From Methylobacterium sp. Leaf112 (GTDB taxonomy: Bacteria; Pseudomonadota; Alphaproteobacteria; Rhizobiales; Beijerinckiaceae), in contig NZ_LMNG01000032.1 in the NCBI RefSeq assembly GCF_001423295.1, forward strand, positions 180,124-244,123: a DNA stretch of 64,000 nt, given 5' to 3'. The translations under genes were made by a program, and so were the position numbers. How positions within the stretch are numbered: position 1 is the stretch's first letter; each line of letters starts with the position of its first letter. This document shows positions 20,321-28,736 of the stretch, piece by piece. A model generated the notes under the pieces. The model had not been told where the DNA came from, did not search any database, and saw only the letters and a program-made list of their open reading frames with translations.

Positions 20321-22546
20321 ATGTTCCGCAACGATGTTCCGATCACCCCCGAACTGGTGCGCCAGCACGGCCTGACGCCGGACGAGTACGACCGCTTCCG
20401 CGGCCTCATCGGGCGCGACCCGACTCTGACCGAGCTCGGCATCGTCTCGGCCATGTGGAACGAGCACTGTTCGTACAAGTCCTCGCGCAAGCATCTGCGC
20501 GGCCTGCCGACCAAGGCGCCGTGGGTGATTCAGGGTCCGGGCGAGAATGCCGGCGTCATCGACATCGGCGACGGCCTGGCCTGCGTCTTCAAGATGGAGA
20601 GCCACAACCACCCGAGCTTCATCGAGCCCTATCAGGGCGCGACGACGGGCGTGGGCGGCATCCTTCGCGACGTGTTCACCATGGGGGCGCGCCCCATTGC
20701 GGCACTCAACGCCCTGCGCTTCGGCTCGCCGGACCATCCGCGCACCCGCCACCTCGTCTCGGGCGTGGTCGCGGGCATCGGCGGCTACGGCAATTCCTTC
20801 GGCGTGCCGACGGTGGGCGGCCTCATGGGCTTCCATTCGCGCTACGACGGCAACATCCTCGTCAACGCCATGGCGGTGGGTTTGGCCAAGACCGACGCGA
20901 TCTTCTACGCGGCGGCCACCGGCGTGGGTAACCCCATCGTCTACCTCGGCTCGAAGACCGGCCGCGACGGCATCCACGGCGCCACCATGGCGTCGGCCGA
21001 GTTCGACGACGCCTCGGAGTCGAAGCGCCCCACCGTGCAGGTCGGCGACCCCTTCGCCGAGAAGCTGCTGCTGGAGGCCTGCCTCGAACTCATGGCGTCG
21101 GGCGCCGTCATCGCCATTCAGGACATGGGGGCCGCCGGCCTCACCTGCTCGGCCGTCGAGATGGGCGCCAAGGGGGATCTCGGCGTCGAGCTCCACATCG
21201 AGAAGGTCCCGGCCCGCGAGGCCGGCATGACCGCCTACGAGATGATGCTGTCGGAGAGCCAGGAGCGCATGCTCATGGTCCTCAAGCCCGGCATGGAGGC
21301 CGAGGCCGAGGCCATCTTCGTGAAGTGGGGCCTCGATTTCGCGATCATCGGGCACACCACCGACACGCTGCGCTTCGTGGTCAAGCACGACGGCGTGGTG
21401 ATGGCCGATCTGCCGATCAAGGAACTCGGCGACGAAGCCCCGCTCTACGACCGGCCTCATATCGCCAACACCCACCAGCCGGTGATCCTGGCGTCCGAAG
21501 TGCCCGAGACCGTGGGCAGCGCGGAGGCCCTGAAGCGCCTCGTCGGGTCGCCGGACCTGTCCTCGAAGCGCTGGGTCTACGAGCAGTACGACCATTTCAT
21601 CGGCGGCAACACCGTGCAGAAGCCCGGCGGGGATGCGGCCATCGTGCGCGTCGAGGACGGCCCCAAGGGCCTCGCCATGACCGCCGACGTGACGCCGCGC
21701 TACTGCGAGGCCGATCCCGTCGAGGGCGGCCGGCAGGCCGTGGCGGAGGCCTGGCGCAACATCACGGCGGTGGGCGGCACGCCGCTCGCCATCACCGACA
21801 ACCTCAATTTCGGCAACCCCGAGAAGCCCGAGGTGATGGGCCAGCTCGTCGGCTGCCTCAAGGGCATCGGCGAGGCCTGCCTCGCCCTCGACTTCCCCGT
21901 CGTGTCCGGCAACGTCTCGCTCTACAACGAGACCAACGGGGTGGGCATCCTGCCGACCCCGACCATCGGCGGCGTCGGCGTCCTCGCCGACGTGACCCGC
22001 CACGCCACCCTGGCGCTCAAGCGCGAGGGCGACCTCCTGGTGCTCGTCGGCGACACCGCCGGCTGGCTCGGCCAGTCCGTCTACCTCGCGGTGATCGCCG
22101 GCCGCGAGGCGGGCGCGCCGCCGCCCGTCGATCTCGCCGCCGAGCGCCGCAACGGCGATTTCGTGCGCGGCCTCATCGTCTCCGGCCAGGTCGACACCGT
22201 GCACGATCTCTCGGATGGCGGCCTCGCCGTCGCCGTGGCCGAGATGGCCATGGCGGGCGGCATCGGCGCGGCACTTCCCGAGGTGCCGGCCGGCATGGCG
22301 ACGCACGCCTACCTCTTCGGAGAGGATCAGGCCCGCTATCTCCTCGCCGTCGATGCCGAGACCGCGCCCGACCTCCTCTACAGCGCCACGGCGCAGGGGA
22401 TCGACGCCCTCGTGGTCGGCGTGACGGGGGGCGATCGCATCACCCTGCCGGGCGGCGAATCCATCGCCGTCGCCGACCTGCGCGAAGCCCACGAGGGCTG
22501 GTTGCCCGCCTATATGGCGAGCCAGCCCGCCGGCGTTCCCGCATAA
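20321..22546 (+). CDS. purL: Phosphoribosylformylglycinamidine synthase subunit II
   Basis: 741 residues, the small bacterial PurL that works with PurQ and PurS to turn FGAR, glutamine and ATP into FGAM in purine synthesis. Seen: GIVSAMWNEHCSYKSSRKHL near the N-terminus, the KMESHNHPSF motif, GATTGVGGILRDVFTMGARP, and the second-half VSGNVSLYNET and DLSDGGLAVAVAEMA. The order purL-bolA-grxD is common in alphaproteobacteria. purQ and purS are not adjacent downstream. Confidence 0.98.
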   Translation: MFRNDVPITPELVRQHGLTPDEYDRFRGLIGRDPTLTELGIVSAMWNEHCSYKSSRKHLRGLPTKAPWVIQGPGENAGVIDIGDGLACVFKMESHNHPSFIEPYQGATTGVGGILRDVFTMGARPIAALNALRFGSPDHPRTRHLVSGVVAGIGGYGNSFGVPTVGGLMGFHSRYDGNILVNAMAVGLAKTDAIFYAAATGVGNPIVYLGSKTGRDGIHGATMASAEFDDASESKRPTVQVGDPFAEKLLLEACLELMASGAVIAIQDMGAAGLTCSAVEMGAKGDLGVELHIEKVPAREAGMTAYEMMLSESQERMLMVLKPGMEAEAEAIFVKWGLDFAIIGHTTDTLRFVVKHDGVVMADLPIKELGDEAPLYDRPHIANTHQPVILASEVPETVGSAEALKRLVGSPDLSSKRWVYEQYDHFIGGNTVQKPGGDAAIVRVEDGPKGLAMTADVTPRYCEADPVEGGRQAVAEAWRNITAVGGTPLAITDNLNFGNPEKPEVMGQLVGCLKGIGEACLALDFPVVSGNVSLYNETNGVGILPTPTIGGVGVLADVTRHATLALKREGDLLVLVGDTAGWLGQSVYLAVIAGREAGAPPPVDLAAERRNGDFVRGLIVSGQVDTVHDLSDGGLAVAVAEMAMAGGIGAALPEVPAGMATHAYLFGEDQARYLLAVDAETAPDLLYSATAQGIDALVVGVTGGDRITLPGGESIAVADLREAHEGWLPAYMASQPAGVPA

Positions 22547-22572
22547 ATCCCCGCTGTTCAGGAGGACTTCCC

Positions 22573-22809
22573 ATGCCGATGGATGCGCGTGAGATCGAGG
22601 CGATGATTCGTGAGGCGCTGCCCGACGCCCGGATCGAGATCAAGGATCTGGCCGGGGACGGCGATCACTACGCCGCCACGGTCCTGTCCGCCGCCTTCAA
22701 GGGCAAGACCCGGGTGGCCCAGCACCAGATGGTCTACGGCGCGCTTCAGGGGCGCATGGGGGGCGTGCTCCATGCCCTTGCGCTCACCACGGGCGTCCCC
22801 CAGGATTGA
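22573..22809 (+). CDS. BolA-family protein
   Basis: 78 residues. Helix-turn-helix-like class II KH fold: AREIEAMIREALPDARIEIKDLAGDGDHYAATVLSAAFKGKTRVAQHQMVYGAL. The conserved C-terminal His of the RVAQHQMVY motif is the usual cluster ligand. BolA proteins pair with monothiol glutaredoxins to carry [2Fe-2S] clusters. GGAGG lies 7 bases upstream of the ATG; the gene is 26 bp after purL, and grxD is two genes downstream. Confidence 0.95.
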   Translation: MPMDAREIEAMIREALPDARIEIKDLAGDGDHYAATVLSAAFKGKTRVAQHQMVYGALQGRMGGVLHALALTTGVPQD

Positions 22810-22852
22810 GGGGCGCCCTTCGCGAAGCGAGGGACCTCACGGGGCGGACCGC

Positions 22853-23362
22853 ATGGACCAGCCGAGCCTCTACGACGACGACATCGTGACCTGGGCCGAG
22901 CAGCAGGCGTCGACCCTTCGCGAACTCGCGCGCCGGCCGGACCTGTCGAACATCCTCGATTGGGAGAACGTCGCCGAGGAGATCGAGAGCGTGGGGCGTT
23001 CGCAAATCGGTGCCGTGGAAAGCCTGCTGGCACAGACTCTGGCGCATTTGCTCAAACGCTTGTCCGCGCCGGATACCCTCTCCGTCGAGCATTGGCGGAA
23101 GGAGGCCGGTACATTCCAGGTCGCCGCGTTCACCCGCTACGAGCGGTCGATGCGCCAGCGCCTGGACTGGGACAAGATCTGGTCCGTCGCTCAGTCGCAG
23201 GCCAAACTAGGCCTGACCACCTATGGGGATACTCTGCTCCCCCATCTGCCCGCCCGATGCCCTTTGGGACCGGACGACCTTCTCGTCGCGCCCTTCGACC
23301 TGGATGCCGCTCTCCGCGCCATCGCCGACGCGACGGCCTTGAAATCGACGAATCAATCCTGA
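22853..23362 (+). CDS. DUF29 family protein
   Basis: 169 residues. LYDDDIVTWAEQQASTLRELA followed by DWENVAEEIESVGRSQIGAVESLLAQTLAHLLKR is the DUF29 signature, seen in cyanobacteria and alphaproteobacteria. Function unknown; predicted to be helical and soluble. It interrupts the conserved bolA-grxD pair, 43 bp after bolA and 44 bp before grxD, so it is probably co-transcribed with them. Confidence 0.9.
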   Translation: MDQPSLYDDDIVTWAEQQASTLRELARRPDLSNILDWENVAEEIESVGRSQIGAVESLLAQTLAHLLKRLSAPDTLSVEHWRKEAGTFQVAAFTRYERSMRQRLDWDKIWSVAQSQAKLGLTTYGDTLLPHLPARCPLGPDDLLVAPFDLDAALRAIADATALKSTNQS

Positions 23363-23406
23363 CCTCAACGGTGACGCACACCGTTCCCGACCATACGAGG
23401 ATTCCC

Positions 23407-23751
23407 ATGACCGACGCCAACACCGCCATCAAGACCGAGATCGAATCCCAGGACGTGGTCGTGTTCATGAAGGGCACGCCGCAATTTCCCATGTGCGGCT
23501 TCTCGGGCCAGGTCGTGCAGATCCTCAACCACCTCGAAGTGCCGTTCAAGGGCGTGAACGTCCTCGACGACATGGCGATCCGCGACGGCATCAAGGCCTT
23601 CTCCAATTGGCCGACGATCCCGCAGATCTACGTGAAGGGCGAGTTCGTCGGCGGTTGCGACATCACCCGCGAGATGTTCCAGTCGGGCGAATTGCAGCAG
23701 TTCCTGTCCGAGAAGGGCATCCCGGTGAAGGCCGCGACCACGGCCGCCTGA
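23407..23751 (+). CDS. grxD: Monothiol glutaredoxin Grx4-type
   Basis: 114 residues with the CGFS active site (Cys30 in PMCGFSGQVVQIL), TIPQIYVKGEFVGGCDI for glutathione binding. Such proteins bind a bridging [2Fe-2S] cluster with glutathione and pass it on, often together with BolA. A T-tailed terminator follows 30 bp later, ending the purL-bolA-DUF29-grxD run. Confidence 0.97.
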   Translation: MTDANTAIKTEIESQDVVVFMKGTPQFPMCGFSGQVVQILNHLEVPFKGVNVLDDMAIRDGIKAFSNWPTIPQIYVKGEFVGGCDITREMFQSGELQQFLSEKGIPVKAATTAA

Positions 23752-23781
23752 ACGGGCACCCGAAACCCTGCGAATGGAAAG

Positions 23782-23803
23782 GGGCGCCGCGGGCGCCCTT
23801 TTT
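23782..23803 (+). terminator. Intrinsic terminator after grxD
   Basis: Stem GGGCGCC / GGCGCCC, loop GCG, then TTTTT. Confidence 0.85.
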
Positions 23804-23873
23804 CGTGTCCGGCAACGGGTTGGCGCCTCCGGTCGTTGGTGTACCGGCACCACCATCCCGGAGCGATCGACCG

Positions 23874-24773
23874 ATGCACGATGCCATCATCGTCGGTGGC
23901 GGACCCGCCGGCCTCAACGCGGCGCTCATCCTGGGCCGCTGTCGCCGATCGGTCCTGCTGATCGATTGCGGCGACCCCCGCAACGCCGCGACGCCCCGGA
24001 CCTGGGGGTTGTTCACCCGCGACGGGACGCCACCCGCCGCCCTGCGGGCGCAGGGGCGGGCCGATCTCGCGCGCTACCCCACCGTGGAATGCCGCACCGC
24101 GGAGGTGACGGCGGCGCGCCGCGAGGGTGACGCCTTCGCGGTGGTTCTGGCCGACGGCCAAACGGAAACCGCACGCCGCCTCGTCCTCGCCACGGGGCTG
24201 CATCAGGACCTGCCCACGGTCGAGGGGTTCGACACCTACTGGACGCGCGGCGTCCACACCTGCCCGTATTGCGACGGCTACGAGAGCCGCGACCAGCCCC
24301 TGGTCGCCTACGGACACGGTCACGCCGGCGTCGGCCTCGCCCTCGAACTCACCGTCTGGAGCCGGGACGTGACCCTGTGCACCGACGACCGGGCCGACAG
24401 CCTGTCGGAGGCGGACCGCGCCCGCCTCGACCGCCACGGGATCGAGGTCGCCGACGGCGCCGTGGCGCGCCTGGCGGGGAATGGCGAGCGGGCGGAGCGG
24501 CTCGTGTTCGCGGACGGGACCGAGCGGCCGTGCCACGCCGTCTTTCTCACGCCCGGGGGATGCCGCCCGTCCGACCTCATCACGCAACTCGGCTGCGACC
24601 TGACGCCGAAGGGCATCGTGCCGACGGGGGATTACGAGGGCACCAACGTGCCCGGCCTCTACGTGGCGGGGGATGCGTCCCGTCGGGTGCAATTCGCCGT
24701 GGTGGCGGCGGCCGAAGGCGCGATGGCGGCCTTCGCGATCAACACCGAACTTCTGAAGGACGACGCGGCGTGA
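23874..24773 (+). CDS. Thioredoxin-reductase-like NAD(P)/FAD oxidoreductase
   Basis: 299 residues. FAD-binding GGGPAGLNAALILGR at the N-terminus, CPYCDGYE redox-type motif (Cys130/Cys133), and GLYVAGDASRRVQFAVVAAAEG for the second FAD contact. The NAD(P) motif reads YGHGHAGVGLALEL, GHGHAG in place of the usual GxGxxG/A. Shorter than typical TrxB (about 315-320); resembles the GliT/TrxR-like disulfide reductases. The partner disulfide is unknown; no thioredoxin gene is adjacent. Confidence 0.88.
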   Translation: MHDAIIVGGGPAGLNAALILGRCRRSVLLIDCGDPRNAATPRTWGLFTRDGTPPAALRAQGRADLARYPTVECRTAEVTAARREGDAFAVVLADGQTETARRLVLATGLHQDLPTVEGFDTYWTRGVHTCPYCDGYESRDQPLVAYGHGHAGVGLALELTVWSRDVTLCTDDRADSLSEADRARLDRHGIEVADGAVARLAGNGERAERLVFADGTERPCHAVFLTPGGCRPSDLITQLGCDLTPKGIVPTGDYEGTNVPGLYVAGDASRRVQFAVVAAAEGAMAAFAINTELLKDDAA

Positions 24774-25076
24774 CCACCATTCGTGATTCGCAGCGGCCCG
24801 AATCACCCCCGAGCGAATCGAGCATCTTTGCGGCACAACGGCGGCAAGCCCATCGACGGCGCCCGTCGGGCCGGCAGGGCGCTGCGGTGCATCATCAGTG
24901 ATCCGATGTATTCGCGTGCGCCGCCGCACCCAATCAACGGCTCGAACTACGCAAATGTAAATTAATCATCAATCAACACGTGCGCCGGGAACTTATTGGC
25001 GTTATCCACGCTTTCTGCCAATAACCGGGTTGCGGCTCCCTTTGGAGACCTCAACGGCGCCGGGTCGGTGAACGCC
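24774..25076. other. 303-bp intergenic stretch
   Basis: No credible gene. An AT-rich patch at about 24945-25000 is the likely promoter area of the small gene that follows, but no clear -35/-10 pair is visible. Confidence 0.4.
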
Positions 25077-25292
25077 ATGCCAGTGTTCGAAGCCAAGAAT
25101 CTCGATGCGGAGTTCGAGGGCCACGCCTTCCTCGCCGCGATCCTGCACCCCTCCCAGGAGGCGCAGACACGGGCACTCACGCACGGACGCAACCGTGCCC
25201 TGCGCGCCTCGATCATGGCCGACCCGATGACCATCGAGCCGCATTATCCCATGTGCCCCTGCGACGTGGAGATCGAAGCGCAGGCGACCTGA
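25077..25292 (+). CDS. Small hypothetical protein
   Basis: 71 residues starting MPVFEAKNLDAEFEGHAFLAAIL; contains PHYPMCPCDVEIEAQAT at the C-terminus with two Cys. Codon usage resembles the neighbours. No family is recognised. An upstream TTG at 24996 would give 98 residues. Kept because composition is coding-like, but existence is not certain. Confidence 0.45.
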   Translation: MPVFEAKNLDAEFEGHAFLAAILHPSQEAQTRALTHGRNRALRASIMADPMTIEPHYPMCPCDVEIEAQAT

Positions 25293-25442
25293 GGCTCGGT
25301 CCTCGGCCGGCGCTGAACTGCCTCGACTATCGAGCCCGACCACCGGGGGAATTCGAGCCGCCTGCCCCAGACCGGGACGGCGGCTTTTTCATTGCGAACC
25401 GTGCCTCGGAAGGCCGGTACGGCTGACCAAATCCGGCGCAGC

Positions 25443-26363
25443 CTACCAAGCTTGCGGGGTGATCACGCCCTGGCGGGTCACGACGGCCCAGGCCCGGCCC
25501 CGGCGCTCGATGGTCTCGATGCGGCCGACGCCCGGGACCGTATCGCCGATTCCGACCTCGACGAGGCGGCGCTTGCGATCCTCCAGAACCGCGATGCCGT
25601 CGTAGACCTCGCGCACGGCCCAGTTGTCGCTGGCGGGCGGCTTCGACGCCGCCTGCGCCTTGGCATCTGCCTGCACCTTGGCTTCGGCCTGGATCTTGGC
25701 TTCGGCCAGGACCTTGTCGGCCTGGAATCTGTCGGTCTGGACCTTGGCGTCCGGAAGCGATCCGGTGACCGTGGGCTCCGGCTTCACGGCGGCCGGTGCC
25801 GTTGAGGCGCTTCGCTTCTCGACCTGGGCGGTCAGGGTCGCGAGGCGCCCGGCCTGGTCTTTCTCGGTCTGTTCGAAGCGTTCGCTCAGGGTCGCGAACT
25901 TGGCGGCGAGGGTCTGTTCCGTCCGGGCGACGCGATCGACCACGGCGGTGCTGCGGGTCCGCGCCTCCGTGCGGGCCGCGTCGACGGTCTCCTGCGTGTG
26001 CGCGACGGCCTTGCCGACCTGCCCAAGGGCCGTGGTCAGCCGTTCGGTCTCGGCCTGCGCCGCGCCGAGCTGGCGCTGGATGTCGGCCATCGCTCCCGTC
26101 GCACGGTCGTCGCCCGTCGCCGCGAGGCGGCTCGCGCCGGCGCCGACGACCCCCCCGAGGAGCAGGGCCGCCCCGACGAGGCCGGCGAGACGCGGATCGA
26201 TCCGGCGAAAGGCAGGCACCGCCGCGCCCAAGCGCGAGGTGTTCCCGAGCGCGGCGTCCCCCGTGGCGGGCTTGGCCGCAGCCTTCGTCCTGGCGCCCAT
26301 CACCGCCCGCTTGAGCAGGGCTTCCGGTGAGGTGTCCGACGCCGTTCCGACCGTGTCCGTCAT
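25443..26363 (-). CDS. Membrane-anchored coiled-coil protein of unknown function
   Basis: 306 residues. A ~50-residue cytoplasmic Ala-rich region, one transmembrane segment (LAGLVGAALLLGGVVGAGAS), then a long Gln/Glu/Ala-rich coiled coil, a low-complexity stretch (AKIQAEAKVQADAKAQA) and a compact C-terminal domain (WAVREVYDGIAVLEDRKRRLVEVG). This layout suggests a periplasm-facing structural protein. The C-terminal part resembles small beta-domains seen in alphaproteobacterial envelope proteins, but I cannot name it. Start at 26363: GGGAAG sits 8 bases upstream but lies inside a perfect hairpin. It is 81 bp downstream of the M3 peptidase gene on the same strand. Confidence 0.8.
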   Translation of the reverse strand: MTDTVGTASDTSPEALLKRAVMGARTKAAAKPATGDAALGNTSRLGAAVPAFRRIDPRLAGLVGAALLLGGVVGAGASRLAATGDDRATGAMADIQRQLGAAQAETERLTTALGQVGKAVAHTQETVDAARTEARTRSTAVVDRVARTEQTLAAKFATLSERFEQTEKDQAGRLATLTAQVEKRSASTAPAAVKPEPTVTGSLPDAKVQTDRFQADKVLAEAKIQAEAKVQADAKAQAASKPPASDNWAVREVYDGIAVLEDRKRRLVEVGIGDTVPGVGRIETIERRGRAWAVVTRQGVITPQAW

Positions 26364-26410
26364 GACCAATGCTTCCCGAAGATGTCAGGAAGCATTGGTT
26401 AAGCATGCTT
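26361..26410 (-). promoter_or_regulatory. Hairpin burying the ribosome binding site
   Basis: Perfect 12-bp inverted repeat ACCAATGCTTCC (26365-26376) / GGAAGCATTGGT (26388-26399) with an 11-base spacer. In the minus-strand transcript the 3' arm holds the Shine-Dalgarno GGAAG and ends one base before the ATG. An adjoining perfect palindrome AAGCATGCTT (26401-26410) repeats the same half-site. It may be an RNA switch or a DNA operator; it could also act as a terminator for the upstream gene, but no T-run follows. Confidence 0.65.
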
Positions 26411-26444
26411 GTTTACGGAAGGGTTACCAAGGTGGGCCCGTCCA

Positions 26445-28523
26445 TCAGGCGGCCAGCCCCCGCTTGCGCAGGAGCGGGTCGATGCTGGGCAGCCGCCCGC
26501 GGAAGGCCGTGTAGGCCTCGCCCGGATCGCGCAGGTTGCCGGCGCCGTAGACGAACTTGCGCAGACGCGCCGCCGTCTCCGGATGGAAGATGTCCCCGGC
26601 TTCGCGGAACGCGTCGAAGGCGTCGGCGTCGAGCACCTCCGACCACAGGTAGCTGTAATAGCCCGCCGCGTAGCCGTCCCCGGAGAAGATGTGGGCGAAG
26701 TGCGGGGTCCGGTGCCGCATGGCGATCTCGGCCGGCATGGCGATGCGCTTGAGGGCGTCCGCCTCGAAGGCCAGCACGTCGAGGCCGGCCTCGCCGGCAT
26801 TCGACAGGTGCAGGGTCATGTCGACGATGGCCGACGACGTGTACTCGATGGTGGCGAAACCCTGGTTGAAGGTGCGGGCCGCCAGCAGGCGCTTCAGCAG
26901 GTCTTCGGGCATCGGCTCGCCGGTGCGGTGGTGGCGGGCGTGCCGGCGCAGGACCTCGGGCTGTTCGAGCCAGTGCTCGTAGAGCTGCGACGGCAGCTCG
27001 ACGAAATCACCCGCCACCGCCGTGCCGGCCAGCAGCGGATAGGTCACGTCGGAGAGGAGCCCGTGCAGGGCGTGGCCGAATTCGTGGAACAGGGTGCGGG
27101 CGTCGTCGAAGGACAGCAGCGTCGCCTCGCCCTCGGGGGCTTTGGCGAAGTTCATCACGTTGACGATGATCGGCCGGACCGTGCCGGCGAGGCGCTCCTG
27201 CGAGCGGAAGGCGCTCATCCAGGCGCCGCTGCGCTTCGACGCGCGGGCGAAGTAGTCGCCCAGGAACACGCCGACGTCCGAGCCGTCGGCGTCGCGCACG
27301 GCCCAGGCGCGCACGTCCGGGTGGTAGCGCGGCACGTCCGCGAGTTCCTCGAACTGCAGCCCGAACAGGCGCGTCGCCGTGTCGAAGGCGGCCGCGATGA
27401 CCCCGTCGAGGGGCAGGTAAGGCTTGATCTCGCCCTCGTCGAGATCGTGCTCGGCCCGGCGCAGCTTCTCGGCGTAGTGGCGCCAATCGTGGCGGGCGAG
27501 GCTGAAGTTGTGCCCCTCCGCCTGGACCAGCCCCTGGAGCCGGTCGCGCTCGGCCGCCGCCTGCTGGTGGGCCGGCGTCCAGACGTTGCGCAGGAGGTCC
27601 ATGGCGTTGTCCGGGGTGCCCGCCATGGTGTCGGCGAGCTTGAAGTGGGCGAAGCTGTCGAAACCGAGGAGGCGGGCGCGCTCGGCGCGGAGCGCCACGA
27701 TCTCCGCGATGATGCCGCGGTTGTCGGTCTCGCCCCCGGTCTCGCCGCGCTTCGACCACGCTTCGTAGGCGCGCTCGCGCAGGTCCCGGCGGGTGGAGAA
27801 CACCAGGAAGGGCTCGATGAGGGAGCGCGACAGGGTGATGACGTGGCCGTGCTTGCCCCCGCGCTCCTTCGCGGCGGCGGCAGCGGCATCGCGCAGGAAG
27901 TCGGGCAGGCCGGCGAGATCGTCGGCGCCGTCGAGGGGCAGGGCGAAGGCGCCCTCGTCGGCGAGCAGGTTCTGGCTGAAGCTGGTGCCGAGCTCCGCCA
28001 TGCGGCCGGCGATCTCGGCCATGCGGGTCTTGGCCTCGGGGGCGAGGTCGGCGCCGGAGCGGCGGAAGCGCGTGCGGTAGCGGTCGAGCACCCGGCGTTC
28101 CTCCGGCCCGAGATCCTCGGCGTCGGCATCGACGGCGGAGATGCGGGCCCAGAGATCCGGGTTGAGGTAGATGGCGCTGCCGTGGCGGGCGAGGCGCGGG
28201 GTGATGGCGCGCTCCACCGCCTGGAGGTCGGGGTTGGTGTGGCTGCCGCTGAGGTTGAAGAACACGCCCGCGACCCGGTCGAGGGCGTGGCCGGCCCGCT
28301 CCAGGGCACCGACGGTGTTGTCGAAGCGCGGCGCCTCGGGGTTCTTGGCGATGGCGTCGATCTCGGAATTGTGGGCGGCGAGCGCCGCCTCGAAGGCCGG
28401 GAGGTAATGGGCGGGCGCGATGCGCTCGAACGGCGGCAGGCCGTGGGGCGTCGCCCAGTCGCGCTCGGCGAAGGGGCCGAGGGAGGCGGTGGACGTCGAG
28501 GGGGTACCGGCGGTCATGGTCAT
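26445..28523 (-). CDS. M3 family metallopeptidase (oligopeptidase A / dipeptidyl carboxypeptidase type)
   Basis: 692 residues. Zinc site HEFGHALHG with His480, Glu481, His484, and a downstream ELPSQLYEHWLE supplying the third ligand Glu. The family degrades short peptides in the cytosol or periplasm; no signal peptide is visible, so cytosolic. The length fits the Dcp/PrlC group. Start 28523 (MTMTAGTPST); a second ATG lies two codons in. Its 5' end is divergent from the extensin-like gene. Confidence 0.95.
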   Translation of the reverse strand: MTMTAGTPSTSTASLGPFAERDWATPHGLPPFERIAPAHYLPAFEAALAAHNSEIDAIAKNPEAPRFDNTVGALERAGHALDRVAGVFFNLSGSHTNPDLQAVERAITPRLARHGSAIYLNPDLWARISAVDADAEDLGPEERRVLDRYRTRFRRSGADLAPEAKTRMAEIAGRMAELGTSFSQNLLADEGAFALPLDGADDLAGLPDFLRDAAAAAAKERGGKHGHVITLSRSLIEPFLVFSTRRDLRERAYEAWSKRGETGGETDNRGIIAEIVALRAERARLLGFDSFAHFKLADTMAGTPDNAMDLLRNVWTPAHQQAAAERDRLQGLVQAEGHNFSLARHDWRHYAEKLRRAEHDLDEGEIKPYLPLDGVIAAAFDTATRLFGLQFEELADVPRYHPDVRAWAVRDADGSDVGVFLGDYFARASKRSGAWMSAFRSQERLAGTVRPIIVNVMNFAKAPEGEATLLSFDDARTLFHEFGHALHGLLSDVTYPLLAGTAVAGDFVELPSQLYEHWLEQPEVLRRHARHHRTGEPMPEDLLKRLLAARTFNQGFATIEYTSSAIVDMTLHLSNAGEAGLDVLAFEADALKRIAMPAEIAMRHRTPHFAHIFSGDGYAAGYYSYLWSEVLDADAFDAFREAGDIFHPETAARLRKFVYGAGNLRDPGEAYTAFRGRLPSIDPLLRKRGLAA

Positions 28524-28565
28524 CCTGGGTCTATGGGCTCGGACGTGTCGGCCGCACGGTAGGCC

Positions 28566-28595
28566 CAAGTCCGGCGCGCGCAAGTCCGGCGCGCG
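28566..28595. repeat. Two-copy 15-bp tandem repeat
   Basis: CAAGTCCGGCGCGCG twice in tandem in the divergent gap between the peptidase and the extensin-like gene. Confidence 0.8.
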
Positions 28596-28736
28596 CGAGG
28601 TCCGACGGTCGCGTGCGCGAGGCCGATGGTGCGCGGCTGTTGCGGCCCTGCCCTTGTCCCGGGGCGCCGATGCGCCGATCGTGCGGGCACCGTCGACCGC
28701 CTTGCAGGGTCAAGGTCCGGACAGGATTGGAACCGG

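Noticed and set aside
26409..28562. A 717-codon plus-strand frame over the M3 peptidase
   Set aside because: Shadow of the peptidase, whose HEFGH site and family pattern are clear on the minus strand.
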